Part shown: in pieces, positions 56,705-64,000 of the stretch | Numbering within the stretch: position 1 is the first letter of the stretch | How the letters are laid out: every line of letters begins with the position of its first letter | NCBI GenBank assembly: GCA_964405435.1 | Contig: CAYOOD010000009.1 | Span: 54,304 to 118,303, forward strand | Direction of reading: 5' to 3' | DNA from: DVEG01 sp964405435 | GTDB lineage: Bacteria > Cyanobacteriota > Cyanobacteriia > Cyanobacteriales > Oscillatoriaceae | Length of the DNA stretch: 64,000 bases | Notes under the pieces: model-generated | What the model saw: only the letters and a program-made list of their open reading frames with translations | The model's database searches: none | What the model was told of the DNA's origin: nothing | Program-made: the position numbers and the translations under genes

Positions 56705-57697
56705 GTGATCCGTTCTGCTACTTTAACTCTTCAGACTGCTCTGCCATCCGTACCCGATCATAACCGCTTGCGGCTCTTCTCTGGGTCGGCCAATATTCCC
56801 CTGGCCCAAGAAGTAGCCCGCTACCTGGGGATCGACCTGGGGCCGATGGTACGAAAACGGTTTGCAGATGGAGAGCTGTATATTCAAATTCAGGAATCGA
56901 TCCGAGGGTGTGACGTTTATCTGATTCAGCCGTCGAGCCACCCCGTGAACGACAACCTTATGGAATTGCTGATTATGATCGATGCCTGTCGGCGTGCATC
57001 GGCGCGGCAAATTACGGCAGTCATCCCCTACTATGGCTATGCTCGGGCAGACCGCAAGACGGCAGGAAGGGAGTCGATTACGGCGAAGCTGGTGGCCAAT
57101 TTAATCACGCAAGCAGGAGCCACGCGCATTCTGGCGATGGACTTGCACTCAGCCCAGATTCAAGGTTATTTCGACATTCCTTTCGATCACGTCTACGGTT
57201 CGCCGGTGATCTTGGATTACCTGCAGAGCAAGCAACTGTCCGATCTGGTGGTGGTTTCGCCAGATGTGGGCGGGGTGGCGAGAGCGCGGGCGTTTGCTAA
57301 AAAGTTAAATGACGCGCCGCTGGCGATTATTGACAAGCGCCGCCAATCTCACAATGTGGCTGAAGTCCTCAATTTGATTGGCGACGTCAAGGGCAAAACG
57401 GCTGTGTTGGTGGACGACATGATCGATACGGCAGGGACGATCTCTGAGGGTGCCCGGTTGTTGCGCCGAGAAGGTGCCCGTCAGGTTTATGCCTGTGCTA
57501 CCCACGCGGTTTTCTCTCCGCCGGCGATCGAGCGTCTCTCTAGCGGTTTGTTTGAGGAAGTGATCGTCACCAATACGATTCCTTTCCAAGAGGACAAACT
57601 TTTCAAACAGTTGACCGTGCTGTCGGTGGCCAATTTGCTGGGCGAAACGATCTGGCGCGTTCACGAAGATAGTTCGGTCAGCAGCATGTTCCGCTAG
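56705..57697 (+). CDS. prs: Ribose-phosphate pyrophosphokinase (PRPP synthase)
   Basis: Prs makes PRPP from ribose-5-phosphate and ATP for purine, pyrimidine, His, Trp and NAD synthesis. The 330-residue protein starts at GTG 56705 (IRSATLTLQTALPSV), which has GAGG close upstream and matches the cyanobacterial N terminus; GTG 56687 is the alternative. Motifs are LRLFSGSANIPLAQE, FADGELYIQIQESIRGCDVY, the flexible loop PYYGYARADRKTAGRE, VVVSPDVGGVARAR and the PRPP loop VLVDDMIDTAGTI. The final residues (HEDSSVSSMFR) are usual for the family. A terminator follows. Confidence 0.96.
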   Translation: MIRSATLTLQTALPSVPDHNRLRLFSGSANIPLAQEVARYLGIDLGPMVRKRFADGELYIQIQESIRGCDVYLIQPSSHPVNDNLMELLIMIDACRRASARQITAVIPYYGYARADRKTAGRESITAKLVANLITQAGATRILAMDLHSAQIQGYFDIPFDHVYGSPVILDYLQSKQLSDLVVVSPDVGGVARARAFAKKLNDAPLAIIDKRRQSHNVAEVLNLIGDVKGKTAVLVDDMIDTAGTISEGARLLRREGARQVYACATHAVFSPPAIERLSSGLFEEVIVTNTIPFQEDKLFKQLTVLSVANLLGETIWRVHEDSSVSSMFR

Positions 57698-57713
57698 TTA
57701 GCTCGGTCGGATG

Positions 57714-57753
57714 GCGTGCATTGCTCGGTCTGCAATCGGCAATGCACGCTTTT
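57714..57753 (+). terminator. Rho-independent terminator after prs
   Basis: GCGTGCATTGC at 57714-57724 and GCAATGCACGC at 57739-57749 are perfect 11-base arms around a 14-base loop, followed by TTTT. It is 16 bases beyond the prs stop codon. Confidence 0.85.
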
Positions 57754-57780
57754 CCTGGCTCTGGGAAGGCGATCGCGATT

Positions 57781-57811
57781 GAAACCAGGTTTGTTTTTCA
57801 CACCTGGTTTC
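57781..57811. repeat. 10-bp inverted repeat
   Basis: GAAACCAGGT and ACCTGGTTTC with an 11-base loop, 30 bases beyond the prs terminator and between the convergent prs and membrane-protein genes. There is no T tract on either strand; possibly part of the reverse gene's end. Confidence 0.5.
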
Positions 57812-57996
57812 AAGGCAGGTCTGTTTTGCAAACGGTCTATTTGCTCAACGCAAACGAGCGATCGCAGCGAGACGTTAAAAAAATTTGTTTAAAAAACTTG
57901 TTTAAAAAATTTTACGAGGGCTGGTCTTGGGGGCGGTTCGATTCGCGCAGAAATTAAGAGCGCGATCGCCCGCACTTCCCGACTGCAAGAAACCGC

Positions 57997-59163
57997 TTAG
58001 AAGACGGTTTGATTTTCACTATTGCCTTGAGATAGTCTGGCAATTTGCTTGAGCCCCTCGCGGAAATGGGTTGCGCTCGCGAAGGCGGCAACTAGAAAGT
58101 AAAAAGATCGGATTCCCCACCCGGAAATTGTAAATAAGATAGTCATCGTTTGTGGAGTGATACCCGTGACCGTCGCAAATTTTGAAGTAATTTTTTCTTC
58201 CTGCACGGTTACGTCCTGCATCTGGTCTTTTTTCGTCGGCAGCACCGGAAATTCTGCCGTATGCAAGTAAAAACCCAAAAACCCTTGCTGGCCGACTCGA
58301 TTTTTCAAAAATGAATTCGTGATTTGCTGAGCATCACTGTAAGATATTTTTTCGCGTTCGCTGATTTCGCGCAGCCAATTATCGTACCTATATAAATCGG
58401 TAGTGCAGCAAATGAGAGGAATTAAAATAATCAAAAAGATCGCGCTAATCTGCCGACTAATAACCCGAGGCAAAAGAGCCGTTATTACTCCAAATCCCAT
58501 GCCAACTATTGCAAAAACGAGAACGTTTAACAGCTCGATAATTTCTACTGCTCTAAAAATTTCTCCCACAATTTGAATGTTATAAAAATACTGTTCTGCC
58601 AGCAAAATTGCGGCTAACTTCATGCTGACGGCGATCGCCGCCAAACTGACGGCACATATCACATAAAGTAGACTGGCTAGAACAAATCTCAGACAAACCA
58701 GGAAAACTTTTATAGATTTGGTTGGAATTTTAAAGTTTTTCCGTCCCTCTCTGCCATTTTTTTGAGTCCCCGATGGGCTGAGATCGGCGATCTCGTCAGC
58801 CTGGAGGAGCTCTGCCGCCTTGAAACTGTTAGGTTCTGACCTCCTAGGTTTTGCCGCTGCCACCTCAGCATTCAGCTCAAATCCGGCGCGCCATGCTGGA
58901 GACGCACTGCCCGTGCTGCGTCCCTGTACGACAACCCGCTTGACTGATTGGGGGTTCAAATTCGCCAGCCCTTTGCGGACAAAATTAACCATAAATGACT
59001 GATCGGGAGGCTCGGAAGCTTCGGCAATCACCGTCAGACATTGGTCTTTACAGGAGACTCGGACGTTGATGCCTTTCGGCTTCAGAGAGCGGTTCATTAA
59101 GGTTTTGATGGCGTGGGGGTTGCCTTGCTTGGCGAAATCCAGAATATTTGCTTGGGTTTTCAT
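57997..59163 (-). CDS. Conserved hypothetical cyanobacterial membrane protein
   Basis: A 388-residue protein. The N-terminal ~100 residues are a soluble domain (DFAKQGNPHAIKTLMNRSLK, PKGINVRVSCKDQCLTVIAE, FVRKGLANLNPQSVKRVVVQG) that I recognise as a recurring cyanobacterial domain of unknown function. A polar linker leads to about five hydrophobic helices between residues 155 and 275 (for example FLVCLRFVLASLLYVICAVS and VLVFAIVGMGFGVITALLP), a ~75-residue soluble loop and a last helix at about 350-370. ATG 59163 is preferred, with AGAGG 5 bases upstream. No function can be stated. Confidence 0.8.
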   Translation of the reverse strand: MKTQANILDFAKQGNPHAIKTLMNRSLKPKGINVRVSCKDQCLTVIAEASEPPDQSFMVNFVRKGLANLNPQSVKRVVVQGRSTGSASPAWRAGFELNAEVAAAKPRRSEPNSFKAAELLQADEIADLSPSGTQKNGREGRKNFKIPTKSIKVFLVCLRFVLASLLYVICAVSLAAIAVSMKLAAILLAEQYFYNIQIVGEIFRAVEIIELLNVLVFAIVGMGFGVITALLPRVISRQISAIFLIILIPLICCTTDLYRYDNWLREISEREKISYSDAQQITNSFLKNRVGQQGFLGFYLHTAEFPVLPTKKDQMQDVTVQEEKITSKFATVTGITPQTMTILFTISGWGIRSFYFLVAAFASATHFREGLKQIARLSQGNSENQTVF

Positions 59164-59968
59164 CTCCACCTCTAAAAGCTGTGAACTGTAGTCTGGTCAA
59201 AGGCGGCAGTAGTAGGCGCAAAGAGAGGAAATCGCGTGCCTCGTGGCGGCGTATCGCCACAGAACCGCGCTCCCTTGCCCGATAGCCCCCGCGAGCGTCG
59301 GTTTTGGCTGCCAACCCCTCGAGAAATATCCTGTCCTTGGCACGCGCCCAGCTCTGGCCATGACAAGCAGCCAGTCCTAATCGCTTCTTTTTAGCGATCG
59401 ATTCCGCAGTCGGTTTCGGATTGCCTATTTCCAGCAGAGCCGGAAAATATCATATAACTATTAACTTATTTTCTTTCCACTTGGCCATCTGATTCGCCTC
59501 TGTACTCCTTAAAAAAAACTGAATCGCGGCGGTTTTATCTAGGATATCTGCTGGAAGCAAAGATTATCTACTTGCCCCGCCCCTACCGCGTCATTCACGC
59601 GCGCGCCGGCAGATTTTATCTCTATCTTTCGGTAGATTTCTCCTGGTTGCCACCCTCGGGAAAGCTGGTTGCCATGCCAGTTGAATTCACTTGTGTGACT
59701 TGCCGGGGTTCGGAAAAAGGGAGAAACCGCAGCAGGGGAAGATTAGATGCGTGCAGGTGAAATGCCATTTAGCTTCTCAAGATCGAATATCTAAGCAGCT
59801 GAGGTGTCAACTGTTTTGGTTGGACTGCGGGTTAAGCACTTTCTGCGCGAACGGCAAACTTTCTCCCCAGGCAGGCTTTTAAGCAATTATACTTATTTGG
59901 TGCCGCCCCTCCGCCAGTTCGTGAAGGAGGCTTTATGATATGTAACAAAACTTATTATTTTTTTGACG
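59164..59968. other. Long spacer between divergent membrane protein and hydrolase genes
   Basis: About 800 bases with no gene that I can support. The open frames on both strands have Arg/Pro-rich shadow composition. At 59920-59937 a strong ribosome site (GGAGG) precedes ATG 59935, which opens a 77-codon frame in a different register from the hydrolase gene and overlaps it; this may be a leader or chance. Confidence 0.45.
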
Positions 59969-60859
59969 ATGCAGGCAACTCTTACAGCAGCAACCGTCCC
60001 CGGAGCATACTGGACGTGGCGATCGCACTCCATCTACTATGTGCGGGCTGGCAACCGACACCCGCAACGCCCCCCCTTGCTGTTGGTTCACGGCTTTGGC
60101 GCATCTACCGACCACTGGCGCAAAAATATTGCCGGCTTGCAGCAGGACTTCGAGGTTTGGGCGATTGACTTGTTGGGCTTCGGACGTTCTGCCAAGCCCG
60201 ACATCGCCTACAGTGGCAATCTCTGGCGCGATCAGTTGCACGATTTCATCACCGAAGTCATTGGCGCTCCGGCAGTCTTGGCGGGCAACTCTCTCGGAGG
60301 TTACGCATCCCTGTGCGTGGCAGCCCAGCGCCCCAACTCAGCCGCCGGGTTGGTCCTGCTCAACAGTGCCGGCCCGTTTACCTCGGCTCAGCCCGCCCCC
60401 AAACCGACCCTGATGCGAAGCACGCTAAACCAGAGCATAAAATGGCTATTTTTGCAAGAGTGGGTGAGTTTTTTGCTGTTCCAGTGGACGCGCCGCCGTT
60501 CGGTCATCCGCAAAACGCTCTACAAAGTTTATCTCGATAAAAATGCGGTAACGGACGAGCTAGTAGAGGACATTTACCGCCCTTCCTGCGATCGCGGTGC
60601 GGCGAAAGTCTTTGCCTCGGTCTTTAAAAGCCCGCAGGGGGAAAAAATAGATGTTTTGCTCGGTCAGCTACAGTGCCCGTTGTTGATGCTCTGGGGCGAG
60701 GGCGATCCGTGGATGAATGCCAGGGATCGGGGCGCGAAGTTCCGCGAATATTACCCCCAACTGACGGAATACTACCTACAAGCCGGCCACTGTCCTCACG
60801 ATGAAGTGCCGGAACAGGTGAACGAACTCATCCGCTCTTGGATTTTGGCTTTTCGTTAA
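59969..60859 (+). CDS. Alpha/beta-fold hydrolase
   Basis: A 296-residue hydrolase. It shows the oxyanion segment LLLVHGFGASTDHW, the strand-turn-helix IDLLGFGRSAKPD, the nucleophile elbow AGNSLGGYASL (Ser), the acid region LMLWGEGDPWM (Asp) and the His region QAGHCPHDEVPEQ. Cap-domain sequence lies between. This type, with the LLGFGRS and GNSLGG motifs, is common in cyanobacteria and plastids; substrates are not known. ATG 59969 is chosen, TTG 59963 is in frame two codons earlier. Confidence 0.92.
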   Translation: MQATLTAATVPGAYWTWRSHSIYYVRAGNRHPQRPPLLLVHGFGASTDHWRKNIAGLQQDFEVWAIDLLGFGRSAKPDIAYSGNLWRDQLHDFITEVIGAPAVLAGNSLGGYASLCVAAQRPNSAAGLVLLNSAGPFTSAQPAPKPTLMRSTLNQSIKWLFLQEWVSFLLFQWTRRRSVIRKTLYKVYLDKNAVTDELVEDIYRPSCDRGAAKVFASVFKSPQGEKIDVLLGQLQCPLLMLWGEGDPWMNARDRGAKFREYYPQLTEYYLQAGHCPHDEVPEQVNELIRSWILAFR

Positions 60860-60891
60860 GCTCCCTTAGCGCTGCAAGTCTGGCGGGGCTC

Positions 60892-61057
60892 CTATAGAAA
60901 GAGGGAAGGGGGCTTGCCAAAAGTCGCAAACATCTGGTAATCTATTTTTATAATGGGAATCTGCGCAAAAATTTTATAAATGGACAAATTCCCATTATAA
61001 AAATAATATACCACGGCGAACCCCAAGTCAATCTAAAAAAATTCTTTCTTTCTATAG
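60892..61057. mobile_element. MITE-like element, copy 1 (166 bp)
   Basis: Bounded by perfect inverted ends CTATAGAAAGA and TCTTTCTATAG. Inside is a second inverted repeat, TATTTTTATAATGGGAAT and its complement ATTCCCATTATAAAAATA around a ~27-base loop. It has no coding capacity. Another copy of the same length lies 28 bases downstream. Non-autonomous transposable element is the simplest reading. Confidence 0.8.
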
Positions 61058-61085
61058 CGCCCTAGCTTCTAGTCTAAAAAATCGC

Positions 61086-61251
61086 CTATAGAAAGAGGGA
61101 AGGGGGCTTGCCAAAAGGTGGGAGCATCTGCTATGCTATTTTTATAATGGGAATCTGCGCAAAAATTTTATAAATGGACAGATTCCCATTATAAAAATAA
61201 TATACCACGGCGAACCCCAAGTCAATCTAAAAAAATTCTTTCTTTCTATAG
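61086..61251. mobile_element. MITE-like element, copy 2 (166 bp)
   Basis: Same length, orientation, terminal repeats and internal inverted repeat as 60892-61057. The two differ mainly at about 61116-61133 (GTGGGAGCATCTGCTATG versus CGCAAACATCTGGTAATC region) and by one base in the inner arm. It ends 26 bases from the stop of the [2Fe-2S] protein gene. Confidence 0.8.
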
Positions 61252-61277
61252 CGACCAGGCCCCCTTCTTTTGAAGCT

Positions 61278-61604
61278 CTAAAAATCAAAGCGGGGATGAA
61301 TTCTGGGGTGGAGCTTGGCTTCGACCGGCTGCCCCCCGATGAGGTGCTCTTCGACGATGAGGGGAACGTCATTCGGTTTGATGCGACAATACCAAATCTC
61401 GTCTGGGGTGATGCGGACAGTAGGGCCGGAACTGCACTGTCCCATACAGCCGCTGCTGTTGACGGTGACGCCGGGAACGGGAGAATCTCGAAAAGCTTGC
61501 AGGACTTCAGCCGAGCCATTTCGCTGGCAAGATAGGTGCTGACAAACCATGACGCAGCGATATTGAGGGTGCTGTTGCTGTTGGTTGCTGTCCATTGTTG
61601 CCAT
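61278..61604 (-). CDS. Thioredoxin-like [2Fe-2S] ferredoxin domain protein
   Basis: A 108-residue protein of the thioredoxin-fold [2Fe-2S] family. The cluster ligands are the four Cys in CQHLSCQRNG (two) and SSGCMGQCSSGP (two), the spacing known from Nuo-E-like and Azotobacter-type small ferredoxins. The rest (VTVNSSGCM, VRITPDEIWYCRIKPNDVPL, IVEEHLIGGQPVE, HPRIHPRFDF) matches that fold. It probably carries electrons in the cytosol; the partner is unknown. The first three codons before MDSNQQ may not be translated. The 3' end is close to MITE copy 2. Confidence 0.93.
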   Translation of the reverse strand: MATMDSNQQQQHPQYRCVMVCQHLSCQRNGSAEVLQAFRDSPVPGVTVNSSGCMGQCSSGPTVRITPDEIWYCRIKPNDVPLIVEEHLIGGQPVEAKLHPRIHPRFDF

Positions 61605-61817
61605 TGCGGCGGGGTCGTGGATAAACTTTGTGTTGGCGAACCGCTAATCAGGAGTCAGTGGCTCAAGTCCCCAGATGCTTCATCTAGGATAGCCGATGCA
61701 CGAGCGATTCGCGATCGCCCTGGCGCGAAAGCTGGATGAGTAGCGAGAGTGAGGAAGCAGTAGCGTCACAGAGGTATGATGGTAGCGAGTGTGATTTTGT
61801 ATCAAAGCTAACCTAAG

Positions 61818-62282
61818 ATGCCCAAGACAGTTGCCGACGTGATGAGCCGCGATCCGATCGCGGTGCGGCCCGAAACCCCCCTACAGGAGGCCATAAAGAT
61901 TCTGGCAGAACGACGCATTGGCGGTCTTCCCGTAGTGGACGATGCGGGCACGTTGGTGGGCATCATTTCTGAAAGCGATCTGATGTGGCGAGAAACAGGA
62001 CCGACACCGCCGCCGTATCTCATGCTGCTGGATAGCGTGATATTCCTCGAAAACCCAGCGCGTTACGAGAAAGAACTGCACAAGGCGCTGGGGCAAACCG
62101 TAGGGGAAGTGATGAGCGCGAATCCGATTACAACGACACCGGAGAAAGCCCTGCACGATGCAGCAAAGTTGATGCACGAGCGAAAAATTAACCGCTTGCC
62201 AGTGCTCGACAGCGCCGGGAAGGTTATAGGTATCCTGACGCGGGGGGATATCGTGCGGGCAATGGCGGCATCTGGGGAGTAG
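61818..62282 (+). CDS. CBS-domain pair protein
   Basis: A 154-residue protein made of two CBS domains: MPKTVADVMSRDPIAVRPET to GIISESDLMWRE and TVGEVMSANPITTTPEKALH to GILTRGDIVRAM. CBS pairs bind AMP, ATP or similar ligands and usually regulate a partner. A 25-residue insertion (PPPYLMLLDSVIFLENPARY) between the two, containing two prolines and an aromatic, is typical of this cyanobacterial subtype. The partner is unknown. The next gene is 71 bases downstream on the same strand. Confidence 0.94.
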   Translation: MPKTVADVMSRDPIAVRPETPLQEAIKILAERRIGGLPVVDDAGTLVGIISESDLMWRETGPTPPPYLMLLDSVIFLENPARYEKELHKALGQTVGEVMSANPITTTPEKALHDAAKLMHERKINRLPVLDSAGKVIGILTRGDIVRAMAASGE

Positions 62283-62353
62283 GGATTGGGGAGTAGCGCA
62301 GCTGCGCGATCGCGGCGAGTAGAAAATTAGCTTTTTATCGAATTAGTAGAAGA

Positions 62354-63019
62354 ATGAGCATCACTCCTGAGTCGGTTAAGGATTTGTTGAGTTCGCAGGA
62401 TTTGGGCGATCGCCTGCGAGGAGTCAACCAACTGCGCCTCATCGAGGAGGCGATCGCCTTCGAGCTAGCCCAGACGGCGATCGGCGACGAAAACGCCCGC
62501 GTCCGCTATGCGGCGGTGTCCGCACTGGCATGGCTGGGACGCCAGGATTTGACAGTAGCGGCGCAGGTGCTGCGCGATCGCCTCCTCAACGATCCCGAAC
62601 CCGACGTTCAGGCGGCGGCGGCTGACTCGATTGGCGGCTTGCAGCTAACGGAAGCTTTTGAAGATTTGGAATCCCTCTACCGAAACTCCCCCGAGTGGCT
62701 CGTCAAATTCAGCATTATTGCCGCCTTGGGAGAACTGGGCGACCGGCGGGCATTTGACTTATTGCAAGAAGCCCTCAGCTCCAGCGAAGAACTGGTAAAA
62801 ATGGCTGCGATTAGTTCTCTCGGGGAATTGGGAGAGGAGCGGGCGCTGCCCCTGCTGCTGCCCTATGCCGAGGATGGAGATTGGCAAATCCGCTACAGAG
62901 TGGCACAAGCCCTCGGACGCCTCGGTGGCCCAGATGCCCGCGCGGTGCTGGAAAAGCTGGCGGGCGATGAAGTGGAGCAGGTGTCTGGAGAAGCGCGGGT
63001 AGGGCTGTCAGCGTCTTAG
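62354..63019 (+). CDS. HEAT-repeat protein, NblB-like
   Basis: A 221-residue all-helical protein built from about five HEAT-like repeats (VRYAAVSALAWLGRQD, VQAAAADSIGGLQLTEAFED, VKFSIIAALGELGDRR, VKMAAISSLGELGEERALP, IRYRVAQALGRLGGPDAR). The length and repeats resemble NblB, which helps dismantle phycobilisomes when nutrients are limiting, and bilin lyases of the CpcE/F type. No bilin-binding Cys is apparent. NblB-like is the likely call, but other HEAT proteins cannot be excluded. It converges on the truncated cyclase gene. Confidence 0.8.
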   Translation: MSITPESVKDLLSSQDLGDRLRGVNQLRLIEEAIAFELAQTAIGDENARVRYAAVSALAWLGRQDLTVAAQVLRDRLLNDPEPDVQAAAADSIGGLQLTEAFEDLESLYRNSPEWLVKFSIIAALGELGDRRAFDLLQEALSSSEELVKMAAISSLGELGEERALPLLLPYAEDGDWQIRYRVAQALGRLGGPDARAVLEKLAGDEVEQVSGEARVGLSAS

Positions 63020-63037
63020 GAGAGTGCTTTATCGAGT

Positions 63038-63291
63038 AAAAAGTGCTGAGTGCTGAGTGCTGAGTGAGGAGTGTTGAGTACAGAGTAAAAAGTGCTGAGT
63101 GCTGAGTGCTGAGTAAGGAGTGTTGAGTGAGGAGTGAGAAGTAAAAGAGTGATAAGTGACAAATAAAAAATTAAATTCCTTTGCACTCATTCCTCATTCC
63201 TCCACACTCATTCCTCCACACTCATTCCTCATTCCTGAACACTCCACCCTCCACCCTACTCAACACTCAGCACTCAGCACTCAGCACTACT
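63038..63291. repeat. Inverted heptamer-type arrays between convergent genes
   Basis: GTGCTGAGTGCTGAGTGCTG units run from 63042 to 63061 and again at 63092-63114, with GAGGAGTGTTGAGT variants; the complement CACTCAGCACTCAGCACTCA is at 63264-63287 with CTCATTCCTC variants before it. The whole can fold as a long hairpin between the stop codons of the two convergent genes. Same unit as 53148-53300. Confidence 0.85.
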
Positions 63292-63966
63292 TCACTTTTC
63301 ATCGAGGGCTTCGATGCCGTCCCAGTCGGGAGGCGTGCCGTATTTTTGTAAATTTTCGCAGCGTTTCAGGTACAAACTCGCGACAAAATCTTGGGGATTG
63401 ATTTGCAATACCTCTTGAAAGACTTGCTGCGCTTGGGCGAATCTTTTGTGATAATATAATTCCAAACCCCATTCAAAAGTATCGCGGGTTTCGCGCTTGA
63501 GTTCGAGGATGTGGGGCGGGTCGCCTTCGTAGATTTCAAAGACGGAAACAGGTTCTTTTTTGCCTTTGACGCGAACGCGACCGAGGAAGCGATCGCCGTA
63601 TTTTCCCGCGTCGTGGACGCCCCGGATGGTGGGTTCGCTGATGGCGATGCCGACGCCATAGAGTTTGGTCAAGCCTTCCAAGCGAGAGGCGAGATTGACG
63701 GCATCGGATATCACCGTAGTTTCCATGCGCTGTTCTTCGCCAATAGTGCCGAGCATCAAAGTGCCCGCGTGTACGCCGATGCCGATAGAGATGGGCGGGT
63801 AGCCGCTATTTTGGCGGTGTTGGTTGTAGAGTGTTACCTGTTTTTGCATGGCGATCGCGGATTTGAGCGCATCTTCCGGCGTTTCTGGAAACAGCGCCAT
63901 GACCGCGTCGCCAATATATTTGTCAATAAAACCCCTGTGGGTGCGGATAATACCAAGTTGGCTAAC
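63292..63966 (-). pseudogene. Adenylate/guanylate cyclase, 5' truncated
   Basis: The visible reverse frame encodes the second half of a class III cyclase catalytic domain (GFIDKYIGDAVMALFPETP, SIGIGVHAGTLMLGTIGEEQ, DAVNLASRLEGLTKLYG) and then a ~75-residue C-terminal extension with a TPR-like helix pair (FEWGLELYYHKRFAQAQQVF). Homology begins abruptly near 63950; in the same frame a stop lies at 63967-63969 and the remaining 31 bases are A/T-rich and not cyclase-like. The first metal-binding Asp motif is therefore absent. Sequence at 63951-63974 forms an imperfect palindrome, suggesting an insertion element. An internal start at ATG 63900 exists but would give an inactive fragment. Confidence 0.75.
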
Positions 63967-64000
63967 TTAGTATTGTTACATTTTTTTATATATCCCGGAG

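Overview
The window is chromosomal DNA from a cyanobacterium, probably a filamentous, Oscillatoria/Microcoleus-like one. The palindrome GCGATCGC (HIP1) is scattered through genes and spacers at very high density. psbK, a stand-alone Mo-nitrogenase C-terminal-type domain, a probable mcdA/mcdB pair for carboxysome positioning, and many proteins of cyanobacterial type support this. The sequence is a draft scaffold: all four N runs are exactly 100 bases, sit inside tandem repeats, and are placeholders rather than measured gaps. No rRNA, tRNA, CRISPR array or transposase gene was recognised.

Layout. 1-8.4 kb: the 5' part of an MscS channel gene, mgtE, then two adjacent genes sharing an ~80-residue N-terminal membrane/coiled-coil module, one joined to a seven-blade WD40 propeller and the other to a long repetitive coiled coil, a degenerate PLD-like domain and seven TPRs. 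8.4-16 kb: a class II aldolase-family enzyme, a PEP-CTERM surface protein, a WecG/TagA-type glycosyltransferase, an FAD monooxygenase and several small conserved proteins. 16.8-25.4 kb: a PP2C phosphatase, a membrane histidine kinase, cobS, and the row hypothetical-tgt-psbK, then a glutathione S-transferase. 26-33.8 kb: a GAF histidine kinase, an ABC1/UbiB kinase, a Mo-nitrogenase C-terminal-like protein, a site-2 protease with CBS domains, and the mcdA/mcdB-like pair. 34-37 kb: a HigA-like antitoxin behind a broken higB, a GDSL esterase and a SRAP protein. 37.3-43.4 kb: repeat-rich DNA, an exported SLH-WD40 protein and a 592-residue orphan. 43.5-51 kb: ppc and a large RTX/FG-GAP surface protein. 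52.4-57.7 kb: bioD, a Ser/Thr kinase with PTPE linkers, a YqeY protein and prs. 58-64 kb: a membrane protein, an alpha/beta hydrolase, two tandem 166-bp MITE-like elements, a thioredoxin-like [2Fe-2S] protein, a CBS protein, a HEAT-repeat (NblB-like) protein and a 5'-truncated adenylate cyclase at the edge.

How it works together. Most genes are single transcription units of core metabolism (PEP carboxylase, PRPP synthase, biotin, cobalamin, queuosine, Mg2+ uptake), interspersed with signalling proteins (two histidine kinases, a Ser/Thr kinase, a PP2C phosphatase, a cyclase) and cell-surface proteins (PEP-CTERM, SLH, RTX). Spacers are long and carry several families of short repeats: 33-bp palindromes, heptamer arrays, minisatellites and MITE-like elements. 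Genes most worth following are the paired module proteins at 2598-8305, the mcdA/mcdB-like pair, the tandem MITEs, the broken higB and cyclase genes, and the 592-residue orphan.
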